Assembly (NCBI GenBank): GCA_949066965.1 | Contig: CARTDA010000017.1 | Coordinates: 1-64,000, forward strand | Reading direction: 5' to 3' | DNA length: 64,000 nucleotides | Source of the DNA: COE1 sp949066965 | Lineage (GTDB): Bacteria; Bacillota; Clostridia; Lachnospirales; Lachnospiraceae | In this document: positions 51,603 to 59,966 of the stretch, piece after piece | Layout: the number at the start of each line of letters is the position of its first letter | Numbering within the stretch: position 1 is the first letter of the stretch | Made by a program: the position numbers and the translations under genes | Notes under the pieces: model-generated | The model's input: the letters and a program-made list of their open reading frames with translations, nothing else | Told to the model about the DNA's origin: nothing | Databases searched by the model: none

Positions 51603-51855
51603 CGTATCACCTTACACTCCATGATTCCGCTTTGCGGAATCTCAAATCAGTGCGGAGAATGCCCATATTTTGGGCATTCTCCTGTGTGAGACATAGAACT
51701 TCTCCGCGAAACAGCCATTGCTGTGAGTGGAAATTGCTGAAAGCAATTAGAAGTTCTTCTCACACTACACTCTTCTGATAAACATTCCATAGCGGTTCAG
51801 AGACAGCGCCATGCAATATGGCATGCCTGTCCCTGAACTGTTACTGGCACTTATG
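51603..51855. repeat. 253-bp gap rich in inverted repeats inside the division operon
   Basis: No gene is seen. In order: GATTCCGC/GCGGAATC (51623-51641); GGAGAATGCCCA/TGGGCATTCTCC (51654-51682, 12-bp perfect stem); a larger GTGTGAG..AGAACTTCT / AGAAGTTCT..CTCACAC arm (51684-51765) enclosing AATTGCT/AGCAATT; and GTTCAGaGACAG/CTGTCcCTGAAC (51795-51838). The last part ends in the CTGAACTGTTAC sequence also seen in the MITE at 35704. Confidence 0.7.
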
Positions 51856-52392
51856 CTATTTTGGTATTTCGCTGTACTGGCGCACATAATCATTTCCCTC
51901 GCCAGTATACTGCACTACCTGTCCCTCCTTCGCATATTTCATCCCAAGCTCATTGACGGCGATTCGTTTTATCTCCTCCAGGTCAACGCTGCTCATAATT
52001 TTCGTATAGGTCTCATCATTTGCAAGCTTCATTTCATTGAGCTGGCTCTCCAGACTTGAAATATTGTTGATATGGTTTGTGATATCTGATTGCAGCTTAA
52101 TATAGCTCATAAGCACACAGCAGACAATAACAAAGGCTGCGGCCGCAACGGCTATATATCCCATGTTCATTGGAACAGCCTTCACAACATTTCTGCGCGC
52201 GGAACGTTTCTGTGCTACAGTCCTTGCATGCTGCCGTTTTTCGGATGCGGGCTGCAGCTTTCTTACCGCGCTTCCATCTACATAGCTATCATACATCCTG
52301 TCCGTTCTGTTTCCAGACCTTCCGCTTCTGCCATGACTGCCCCTGTTTTGTCTGTTCGTGCCTGTCCTCGTAGGCAAACTGTCATGTCTCAT
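51856..52392 (-). CDS. ftsL: FtsL-like divisome protein
   Basis: A 178-aa single-pass protein. A long basic cytoplasmic tail rich in Arg, Gly and Ser (1-74) is followed by one helix (about 77-97, GYIAVAAAAFVIVCCVLMSYI). An extracellular coiled coil with leucine heptads (ITNHINNISSLESQLNEMK) and a short end with GMKYAKEGQVVQY complete it. FtsL proteins share little sequence, so the call rests on topology, size and position between rsmH and the PBPs. The start has GAAAGGG upstream. Confidence 0.8.
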   Translation of the reverse strand: MRHDSLPTRTGTNRQNRGSHGRSGRSGNRTDRMYDSYVDGSAVRKLQPASEKRQHARTVAQKRSARRNVVKAVPMNMGYIAVAAAAFVIVCCVLMSYIKLQSDITNHINNISSLESQLNEMKLANDETYTKIMSSVDLEEIKRIAVNELGMKYAKEGQVVQYTGEGNDYVRQYSEIPK

Positions 52393-52426
52393 TTTTCATA
52401 CCCTTTCTTTTTCATAATATATCCCT

Positions 52427-53374
52427 CTAAATATGCTCAAAAACTCTAAGCTTTGCACTTTTCGACCTTGTATTTACCTCCATTTCTTCCTCTGATGGTA
52501 ATATCGGTTTCCGCGGCGCCATTTTCCCATATGGAATCTTCCCGCATACACAGACCGGAAATTCCGGCGGGCATGTGCATGGATTTTCCATCTCCCTGAA
52601 AAAATTTTTCACAATCCTGTCCTCAAGCGAGTGGAACGTAATAATACACAGCCTCCCCTGCGGATTGAGCATATTCACAAAATCCTCCAGGGAGCCTTTG
52701 AGTACGTCCAGCTCATGATTGCACTCAATCCGTATTGCCTGAAACGTCCGCTTGGACGGATGTCCGCCCGATGCCCGCATTTTTGCAGGTATTGCCGCCT
52801 TGATAATCTCATTTAATTCAAAAGTCGTCTCTATTGTTTTCTCTGCCCTTGCCTGCACAATATGCTTCGCAATATTTTTGGCAAACTGATCCTCCCCATA
52901 GTCCCTTATGATCCTGTACAGCGACTGTTCATCATATCCGTTCACAATATCCCGCGCAGTCAGCTTCTGCCGCTGGTCCATGCGCATATCGAGCGGGGTA
53001 TCATATTTGTAAGTAAATCCCCTCTCCACCGTGTCGAGCTGATATGATGACACGCCCAAGTCCAGCACAATGCCGTCAACGTGACTCACACCTTTTTCTT
53101 TCAGTGCTTCCCTTGCATTACAATAATTGTTTCTGATTATTGTAACCTTGTCTCCAAACTCTTCCAACCGCTTTCCCGCCGCCTTTATGGCTGCCTCATC
53201 CTGGTCGATTCCATAAAAACGCCCTTTGTCACCAAGCCGCCTGCACACCTCATATGCATGGCCTCCACCCCCAAGGGTTCCATCCAGATAGGTGCCATCT
53301 GGTTTTATGCGCAGTACCTCGATTGTCTCTTCAAGTAATACTGATGCGTGATTAAACTCCGTTATTTCTGACAT
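52427..53374 (-). CDS. rsmH: 16S rRNA (cytosine-1402-N4)-methyltransferase
   Basis: A 315-aa SAM-dependent methyltransferase of the decoding centre. It starts HASVLLEETIEVL. YLDGTLGGGGHA (SAM site) is near residue 33, with LDLGVSSYQLD, RGFTYKYDTPLDMRMD, ASGGHPSKRTFQAIRIECN and CIITFHSLEDRIVKNFF following. A Cys-containing loop near the end (CTCPPEFPVCVCG) is family-typical. It lies between mraZ and ftsL. AGAAAGGAGACCATGT precedes the ATG. Confidence 0.96.
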   Translation of the reverse strand: MSEITEFNHASVLLEETIEVLRIKPDGTYLDGTLGGGGHAYEVCRRLGDKGRFYGIDQDEAAIKAAGKRLEEFGDKVTIIRNNYCNAREALKEKGVSHVDGIVLDLGVSSYQLDTVERGFTYKYDTPLDMRMDQRQKLTARDIVNGYDEQSLYRIIRDYGEDQFAKNIAKHIVQARAEKTIETTFELNEIIKAAIPAKMRASGGHPSKRTFQAIRIECNHELDVLKGSLEDFVNMLNPQGRLCIITFHSLEDRIVKNFFREMENPCTCPPEFPVCVCGKIPYGKMAPRKPILPSEEEMEVNTRSKSAKLRVFEHI

Positions 53375-53440
53375 ACATGGTCTCCTTTCTGGAGTATTCC
53401 ATCTGGCACATATGACCGTAATCCGGCAGACCGGATCCCA

Positions 53441-53872
53441 CTATATCATGAGTCCCAGCCCAGACATATGCTCTGCGATATCATCCATATCGTCGTACTC
53501 CGAAGCTTCCTCCCACCTTTCTTTGCCCCAGATTTCGATGCGTCCCCCTACTCCTATGAGGACAACCTCCTTATCCAAGGCAGCAAACTCCCTTAACACG
53601 GACGGTATCAGTATTCTTCCCTGCTTGTCCACTTCCACGTTCGCAGCACCTGCGAGAAAGAAACGGACAAACTTACGGGATTCCTTGTTCATAAGCGGTA
53701 AAGCCTTCAGCTTTTCTTCAAAAGCGGACCATTCAGTGTTATCGTACACAAACAGGCAGCCATCCAGCCCCTTCGTCACCACGAAATCATCTCCCAAAAC
53801 TTCGCGGAACCTTGAGGGAATAATCAGCCTGCCCTTCGCGTCAATCGTATGATTGTATTCACCCATGAACAT
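53441..53872 (-). CDS. mraZ: transcriptional regulator MraZ
   Basis: A 143-aa AbrB-like DNA-binding protein and first gene of the division cluster. It has two SpoVT/AbrB half-domains: MGEYNHTIDAKGRLIIPSRF near residue 3 and VEVDKQGRILIPSVLREFA near 78, each with the DxKGR-type loop. It binds repeats in its own promoter. The ATG at 53872 is chosen for family agreement (MFMGEYNH) and AGGTGATTGC upstream; the longer frame reads back through the binding repeats. Confidence 0.95.
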   Translation of the reverse strand: MFMGEYNHTIDAKGRLIIPSRFREVLGDDFVVTKGLDGCLFVYDNTEWSAFEEKLKALPLMNKESRKFVRFFLAGAANVEVDKQGRILIPSVLREFAALDKEVVLIGVGGRIEIWGKERWEEASEYDDMDDIAEHMSGLGLMI

Positions 53873-53881
53873 GCAATCACC

Positions 53882-53920
53882 TACCACTTCGAACCACTTC
53901 GTTCCACTTTCTACCACTTT
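53882..53920 (-). promoter_or_regulatory. MraZ binding box, four 10-bp direct repeats
   Basis: On the minus strand (A/G)AAGTGG is repeated four times with exact 10-base periodicity, ending 10 bases before the mraZ ATG. This is the known MraZ box pattern, and it lies just downstream of the -10 box, fitting autoregulation. Confidence 0.85.
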
Positions 53921-53927
53921 GATACCT

Positions 53928-53956
53928 ATTTTACATGAAAACCATGGAAAGTACAA
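53928..53956 (-). promoter_or_regulatory. sigma-A promoter of the mraZ division operon
   Basis: On the minus strand TTGTAC and TAAAAT are 17 bases apart. The MraZ box begins 7 bases downstream of the -10 box, so a bound repressor would cover the start region. Confidence 0.75.
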
Positions 53957-54077
53957 GTCTTTATTTCGTTTTCGGACAGATGTGGCAAATTTTTTGTGAA
54001 AAAAATTGGTAAAAATCGGCTTTTTTGTTCAATATAGAGTATGCACAGTTTTTTTCTATACTATATATTGAAACACA

Positions 54078-54143
54078 ACAAAAAAAGTGGCGGACATTCC
54101 CATAAAATTTACCAGTAAACTAATGGGAACTTCCTCCACTTTC
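54078..54143 (-). terminator. terminator after polC
   Basis: On the minus strand a long interrupted stem (AAAGTGG / CCACTTT, with inner TTCCCAT/ATGGGAA) is followed by TTTTTTTG. It isolates the polC operon from the mraZ promoter. Confidence 0.75.
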
Positions 54144-54172
54144 ATTTTACATATCGTTTCTGTCCACGGGCA

Positions 54173-57100
54173 TTATCCGACAAGGTCAAACAGGCTGATC
54201 TGGTTGGATTCCGGTATATCGCCCAGAAGTCCCAGGTCTGCCATCAGGTCAATTACCGTCTTGGACACCTTTGTCCTGCTCCTGAAATCATCCTTTGACA
54301 GGAACGGGCCGTCCTTTGCCGCCTCCATAATCGCATCCGCCGCCTTCTCGCCGAGACCTTCAATGCTGTTCAGCGAAGGCATGACTTTACCATTTACAAT
54401 CTGGAAGTTTCTTGAATGTGCCCGAAAAATGTCAATTGGTTCAAATTCAAATCCCCTCGCGTACATTTCCTGCACAATGCGCATATCCTTTACCGCATCC
54501 TGTTCTTTGTTCGACAGGCTGTCGCTGCGCCTTTTATAATCTGCCATGACACGTTCCAGATGCTCGCGTCCAAGGCACATGGTCTCATACGAAAATGCCG
54601 ACGCGCGGATACTGAAAAATGCGCAGTAATATGCCAGCGGATAATTTATCTTGCAGTATGCGATGCGCCACCCCATCATGACATAAGCCGCCGCATGTGC
54701 TTTTGGGAACATATACTGTATCTTTTCACACGACCACACGTACCAGTCCGGCACATTGTGTTCCAGCATATCCTTTTTCCACTCTGCCCAGTTTCCGCAT
54801 TTTCCCTTTGCCACGGTTCCCTTCCGGACTGCCTCCATAATCTTGAACGACTCCTCCGAGTCAAGCCCCATGCCAATCAGGTAAGTCATAATGTCGTCAC
54901 GCGTACAGATTGCCGTCGAAATCGTCGCCTTTCCCTCCTGAATCAGCGTCTGTGCATTACCTAGCCATACGTCAGTACCGTGCGAAAGCCCTGATATCCT
55001 GACCAGATCCGAAAAGTACTTTGGCTGGGCATCAATGACCATCTGCATGGCAAAATCCGTACCAAATTCTGGAATTCCAAGGCATCCAAGCCTGCATCCC
55101 CCGATGTCATCCGGCGTAATCCCCAGCGCAGACGTATTCTGGAAAAGTGACATGACCTCTTTGTCGTCAAGTGGTATCTCTGTCGGGTCTATCCCTGTCA
55201 GATCCTGAAGCATACGAATCATTGTCGGATCGTCGTGCCCGAGAATATCCAGCTTTAACAGGTTGTGGTCTATGGAATGATAGTCAAAATGCGTCGTTAC
55301 GGTATCGGTTGTCATGTCGTTTGCCGGATGCTGTACCGGTGTGAAGGAGTCAATCTCCTCGCCCACGGGCAGTACGACAATGCCGCCCGGATGCTGTCCT
55401 GTCGTCCGCCTGACACCGACACATCCCTCGACAATCCTGTTAATCTCACTTGTGCGCTTATGCTTCCCGCGTTCCTCGTAATAATTCTTTACATATCCAA
55501 ATGCAGTCTTATCGGCAAGCGTGCCAATTGTCCCGGCACGGAATGTCTGCCCATAGCCAAAGATTACTTCGGTATACTTATGTGCCTTACTCTGATATTC
55601 GCCCGAAAAGTTCAAGTCGATATCCGGCTCCTTGTTTCCCTTGAATCCAAGAAACGTCTCGAACGGAATGTCAAATCCATCCTTCACCAGTTTTTCACCA
55701 CAAACCGGACAGTTCTTGTCCGGCATGTCACACCCTGCCATACCGGCAAACTTCTTCACATCATCTGAGTAGAAGTCACTGTAATGGCGGTTTTTGCAAT
55801 AGTAATGCGGACTTAGCGGATTCACTTCCGTAATCCCCGCCATGGTTGCCACAAATGAAGACCCGACAGACCCCCTTGAGCCTACCAGATAACCGTCCTC
55901 CACTGATTTCCACACAAGCTTTTGCGCGATAATGTACATGACGGCAAATCCATTGCTGATAATGGAATTCAGTTCCCTTTTCAGCCTCGCCTCCACTATA
56001 TCAGGAAGCTCGTCACCATACATCTCATGCGCTTTCCTGTAACAGATATCCGTGAGCTGCTGGTCACTGTTTTCAATAACCGGCGGACATTTGTCGGGAC
56101 GTACCGGCGCAATCCTGTCACACATATCCGCAATCCTGTTTGTGTTTGTAATCACAATTTCCTCTGCCTTTTCACTGCCAAGATAATACGCAAACTCATC
56201 AAGCATTTCCTCTGTAGTACGCAGGTACAGCGGTGCCTGGTCATCAGCATCCTTAAATCCCTTTCCAGTCATTATGATTCGTCTGTAAACCTCATCCTCG
56301 GGGTCTAAAAAATGGACATCACAGGTTGCGACAACCGGTTTATGGAACTGTTCCCCAAGCTTTACAACCCTTTTGTTCAGGGCTATCAGGTCGTCTTCCG
56401 AGTTAATATCCCGGTGCCGTTCCGACGAAATCATGAATTTGTTGTTGCCAATCGGCTGTATTTCCAGGTAGTCATAAAAACTCACGATGCGGGCAATCTG
56501 TTCCTCGCCCTGCCCGTCAAGCAGTGCACGGAATAGTTCTCCCGCTTCGCAGGCGCTCCCAATAATCAGTCCCTCCCTGTACTTTTCGATAAGGCTCTTT
56601 GGTATCAAAGGTCTTTTGTAAAAATACTTCAAATGCGACTGGGAAATCAGCCTGTATAAATTGATGCGTCCTGTCTGGTTCTTCGCCAGTATAATGATAT
56701 GGTAGGAATGCAGCTTTCGCACCGCATCGACACTCGCCTTTCCCATGTCGTTGAGCTGCGCAAGCGTATTGATCTGCTCCTTTTTGAGCATCTCTATGAA
56801 CCGGACAAAGATTTCCGCCGTACACTCTGCATCGTCAACTGCCCTATGGTGGTTTTCAAGGGATATCTTTAACGTCTTGGCAACCGCATCGAGTGTATAC
56901 TTTGCCTGCCCTGTCAGCAGCGTCCTCGCAATTGCAACTGTGTCAACATACGTAAAATCTGCAGAAATGTTCTGCCGGCTCGCATTCTCCTTGATAAAGC
57001 CGACATCAAACCCCGCATTGTGCGCGACAAGGACTGCATCGCCCACAAACGCCAAAAACTTCGGCAGCACCGTCTCTATCGTCTCCGCGTCAATCACCAT

Positions 57101-58711
57101 GCTGTCATTGATGCTGGTAAGTTTTTCAATCTCAAACGGAATGGGCACCTCAGGATTTACAAAGGTAGAAAACCGGTCCACAATCTGTCCGTTTACCACC
57201 TTTACCGCACCGATTTCTATAATGCGGTTGGTTACCGGCGAAAATCCCGTTGTCTCAATGTCAAACACCACATATGTCTCATCGAGCGTCTGCCCCCTGC
57301 CGTCCGTCACAATCTCCTTCAGATCGTCAACCAGATATCCCTCCACGCCATAGATGACTTTGAAATCATCACCATGGTCCAGGGCATGGTTCGCGTCAGG
57401 GAATGCCTGTACACATCCATGGTCTGTAATGGCAATTGCCTTGTGCCCCCATTTTTTTGCACGCTTTATAATGTCCTTTACATCAGAGACACCATCCATG
57501 TCACTCATTTTCGTATGGCAGTGAAGCTCCACGCGCTTTCTGGCGCTGTTGTCCATGCGTGCTGTTGTAAAGTCAGGAATTTTCATCACGCCAATCACGG
57601 AGCCAATCGTTAGTTCCCTGTCAAATGTATCGTTGACCGTGACACCTTTCAGCCTTAAAAATGCCCCGACCTTTAAATCTGCCGTCAGTTCGGAAAGCTG
57701 CTCGTTATGCACAAACATTTTCACCTTTATCGTGTCCGTGAAATCCGTTATCTCAAAGCTCACGATTGTCCGCTCGTTTCGGATTTCGCGTGTCTCGAGG
57801 GCACGCACCTTGCCGCGGATGGTAACCTCACCCATTTCGCCCCAGATTTCCTCTATATTGATGCTCTCATCCTCAAAGTCACGTCCAAAAATGACATTGG
57901 GGTTATCGGAACGCTTAAGTGCCCTTTTCTGCATTCCTCTGTCACGAAATCCTCTGTCCGATGCCCTATCCGGTCTGTTGTATGATTTTTTCTCCGTCCC
58001 GGCAGAAACCGGTGTGCCGTTCTTCTCCAATGCCTGCGGTTTCATCTCCCCTGAAGGCTTCACTTCTCCTGCCATCGCTTCAGATGACGGCGACGCACTA
58101 TTCCCCTGGCCATATTCTCCTCCGGCCTTTCCTTCCAGGCGGCTACTGATACCCGCAACAATTTTTTTAATGCGCAGTTCGTCGTCTTCTTTATATTTCC
58201 CGGTCTTTGCCTCTTTGTAGGAAGTCTCAAATTTCACCCGGAATCCGCACCGCTCGTTCAGGACCTTGTCCAGAATCCCGACAAGCTCCTCCTCCTTTGA
58301 CTTCGCAATCACACTGTCCTCAAGGATTAACTCCATAACGTTATCTTCCGGAAAACGGATATCGGCCTGCCGGAACATGGTATAGAGCATATGTTCACAT
58401 TCCTTCAGCTCCATCAGCATGCTTTCCTTATACACACCCATCAGCTTCTCCGGCGTATATTGTTCCGACAAAATAAATTTTTCATATATTTTAACAATAA
58501 GATACTCCCGCGGAAAAAACTGCCTTTTTATCTCATTTTCCACGGCATAAATGACTTCCTTTTCAATTAACCGCTCGCTTCGAATATAGATGCGCAGCAA
58601 ATCCTTGCGCTTTGTCGCTGTAATTTTTTCCACAGCTACCTGCTCAAAAAAGTCCTTATGCACCCCTTCGAGCTTGAGATTTGGAAATGCTTCAAAAAAT
58701 TTCTTTTCCAT
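54173..58711 (-). CDS. polC: DNA polymerase III subunit alpha, PolC type
   Basis: A 1512-aa Gram-positive replicative polymerase with built-in proofreading. The N-terminal domain I is followed by an acidic linker and an OB fold (about 280-370, VTIRGKVRALE). The PHP domain starts VELHCHTKMSDMDGVSDV near 395, interrupted by the DEDD exonuclease (YVVFDIETTGFSP near 485; HRAVDDAECTAEIF near 625). The polymerase palm has PDIDLNFSGEYQ with catalytic aspartates, and a zinc-binding CDMPDKNCPVCGEK block is present. It is the last gene of the uppS operon. Confidence 0.97.
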   Translation of the reverse strand: MEKKFFEAFPNLKLEGVHKDFFEQVAVEKITATKRKDLLRIYIRSERLIEKEVIYAVENEIKRQFFPREYLIVKIYEKFILSEQYTPEKLMGVYKESMLMELKECEHMLYTMFRQADIRFPEDNVMELILEDSVIAKSKEEELVGILDKVLNERCGFRVKFETSYKEAKTGKYKEDDELRIKKIVAGISSRLEGKAGGEYGQGNSASPSSEAMAGEVKPSGEMKPQALEKNGTPVSAGTEKKSYNRPDRASDRGFRDRGMQKRALKRSDNPNVIFGRDFEDESINIEEIWGEMGEVTIRGKVRALETREIRNERTIVSFEITDFTDTIKVKMFVHNEQLSELTADLKVGAFLRLKGVTVNDTFDRELTIGSVIGVMKIPDFTTARMDNSARKRVELHCHTKMSDMDGVSDVKDIIKRAKKWGHKAIAITDHGCVQAFPDANHALDHGDDFKVIYGVEGYLVDDLKEIVTDGRGQTLDETYVVFDIETTGFSPVTNRIIEIGAVKVVNGQIVDRFSTFVNPEVPIPFEIEKLTSINDSMVIDAETIETVLPKFLAFVGDAVLVAHNAGFDVGFIKENASRQNISADFTYVDTVAIARTLLTGQAKYTLDAVAKTLKISLENHHRAVDDAECTAEIFVRFIEMLKKEQINTLAQLNDMGKASVDAVRKLHSYHIIILAKNQTGRINLYRLISQSHLKYFYKRPLIPKSLIEKYREGLIIGSACEAGELFRALLDGQGEEQIARIVSFYDYLEIQPIGNNKFMISSERHRDINSEDDLIALNKRVVKLGEQFHKPVVATCDVHFLDPEDEVYRRIIMTGKGFKDADDQAPLYLRTTEEMLDEFAYYLGSEKAEEIVITNTNRIADMCDRIAPVRPDKCPPVIENSDQQLTDICYRKAHEMYGDELPDIVEARLKRELNSIISNGFAVMYIIAQKLVWKSVEDGYLVGSRGSVGSSFVATMAGITEVNPLSPHYYCKNRHYSDFYSDDVKKFAGMAGCDMPDKNCPVCGEKLVKDGFDIPFETFLGFKGNKEPDIDLNFSGEYQSKAHKYTEVIFGYGQTFRAGTIGTLADKTAFGYVKNYYEERGKHKRTSEINRIVEGCVGVRRTTGQHPGGIVVLPVGEEIDSFTPVQHPANDMTTDTVTTHFDYHSIDHNLLKLDILGHDDPTMIRMLQDLTGIDPTEIPLDDKEVMSLFQNTSALGITPDDIGGCRLGCLGIPEFGTDFAMQMVIDAQPKYFSDLVRISGLSHGTDVWLGNAQTLIQEGKATISTAICTRDDIMTYLIGMGLDSEESFKIMEAVRKGTVAKGKCGNWAEWKKDMLEHNVPDWYVWSCEKIQYMFPKAHAAAYVMMGWRIAYCKINYPLAYYCAFFSIRASAFSYETMCLGREHLERVMADYKRRSDSLSNKEQDAVKDMRIVQEMYARGFEFEPIDIFRAHSRNFQIVNGKVMPSLNSIEGLGEKAADAIMEAAKDGPFLSKDDFRSRTKVSKTVIDLMADLGLLGDIPESNQISLFDLVG

Positions 58712-58717
58712 CCGACC

Positions 58718-59770
58718 CTACTTCCAATTGTCCAGCTCATACTTCAACGTATTTGAAAGTTCTCGCTCCGGGACTTTCTTTATAATCTCTCCCTTTTTAA
58801 TAAGAAGTCCTTCATCAATCCCGCCAGCAATCCCAATATCTGCTTCCTTTGCTTCCCCTGGTCCGTTTACGGCGCATCCCATAACTGCAACCTTAATATC
58901 CAAGTCATACCCCTGTACCATAGTTTCCACCCGATTCGCCAGCCCAATCAGGTCAATATTGGTTCTTCCGCAGGTAGGGCATGACACAACTTCGATGCCT
59001 CCTTTCCTAAGCCCGAGTGTGCGCAGTATCAGTCTGGCAGATTTTATCTCCTCCACCGGATCTCCCGTAAGCGAAACCCTGATTGTATCACCAATGCCCT
59101 GATTCAGTATAATCCCAAGCCCGACCGCTGACTTGATATTGCCGCTCGTAACCGTACCGGATTCCGTAATTCCCACATGAAGCGGGTACGGTGTCCTGCC
59201 CGCCAGCAGCTCATGGGCTTTCACACACATCATGACATCGGAAGACTTGATGCTGATAACCATGTTGTCATATCCCAAATCCTCTATAATATGCACCTTG
59301 TCAAGTGCACTTTCCACAATTCCCTCGGCAGTGACACCATGATACCGCTCTACCAGCTCCTTTTCAAGCGAACCGCTGTTTACGCCCACCCGTATCGGAA
59401 TCGCTCTCTCCCTTGCCACTTTTACAACCTCGGCCACCTTCTCCCTGCTTCCGATGTTTCCGGGGTTGATGCGTATCTTATCCGCACCGTTTTCCATTGC
59501 GGCAATCGCCATCCTATAATCAAAATGAATGTCTGCAACCAGCGGAATCGTTGTCTCCTTTTTGATGGCTGCAATCGCCCGTGCAGCCTCCATATCCGGC
59601 ACTGTGCATCGGATAATTTCACACCCTGCCTCCTCAAGACGCTTAATCTGCGCAATTGTAGCTGCCGCATCCTGTGTCTTTGTATTCGTCATGGACTGTA
59701 TTAAAATGGGGTTTCCCCCGCCGATCACCGCATCCCCAATCCGAACCACCTTTGTCTTATTCCTGTACAT
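58718..59770 (-). CDS. ispG: 4-hydroxy-3-methylbut-2-enyl diphosphate synthase (flavodoxin)
   Basis: A 350-aa iron-sulphur enzyme of the MEP isoprenoid pathway (GcpE), turning MEcPP into HMBPP. A TIM barrel (NPILIQSMTNTKTQD, VADIHFDYR, KIRINPGNIG, RIGVNSGSL-like RVGVNSGSLEKEL) is followed by the 4Fe-4S domain with CPTCGR and CAVNGPGEA. The ATG at 59770 follows GGAGGTAAAT; the much longer open frame upstream reads through a palindromic MITE and is not real coding sequence. It lies between rseP and polC. Confidence 0.95.
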   Translation of the reverse strand: MYRNKTKVVRIGDAVIGGGNPILIQSMTNTKTQDAAATIAQIKRLEEAGCEIIRCTVPDMEAARAIAAIKKETTIPLVADIHFDYRMAIAAMENGADKIRINPGNIGSREKVAEVVKVARERAIPIRVGVNSGSLEKELVERYHGVTAEGIVESALDKVHIIEDLGYDNMVISIKSSDVMMCVKAHELLAGRTPYPLHVGITESGTVTSGNIKSAVGLGIILNQGIGDTIRVSLTGDPVEEIKSARLILRTLGLRKGGIEVVSCPTCGRTNIDLIGLANRVETMVQGYDLDIKVAVMGCAVNGPGEAKEADIGIAGGIDEGLLIKKGEIIKKVPERELSNTLKYELDNWK

Positions 59771-59784
59771 ATTTACCTCCGTCC

Positions 59785-59948
59785 TAGAGCGTGTTTGAAA
59801 AATGCTTTCTGTCAGATGTGCGTCACAATTTGTGGGAGATTTGTGCCAAATGAAGGAGTCGTAGCGGGCTACGTCGACTGAATTTGGCGCAGATATCACG
59901 CAAAGTGGGACGTACAAATGGCAGGAATGATTTTTCAAACACGCTCTA
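59785..59948. mobile_element. 164-bp palindromic MITE between ispG and rseP
   Basis: Perfect 19-bp terminal inverted repeats (TAGAGCGTGTTTGAAAAAT and its complement) bound a sequence that is itself nearly palindromic around GTAGC/GCTAC. CCAAAT.AAGGAGTCG pairs with CGACTGAATTTGG in the centre. It contains no gene. The outermost TA on each side could be a TA target duplication, as used by IS630/mariner elements. Confidence 0.75.
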
Positions 59949-59966
59949 ATACAACTTTTGTCATTC

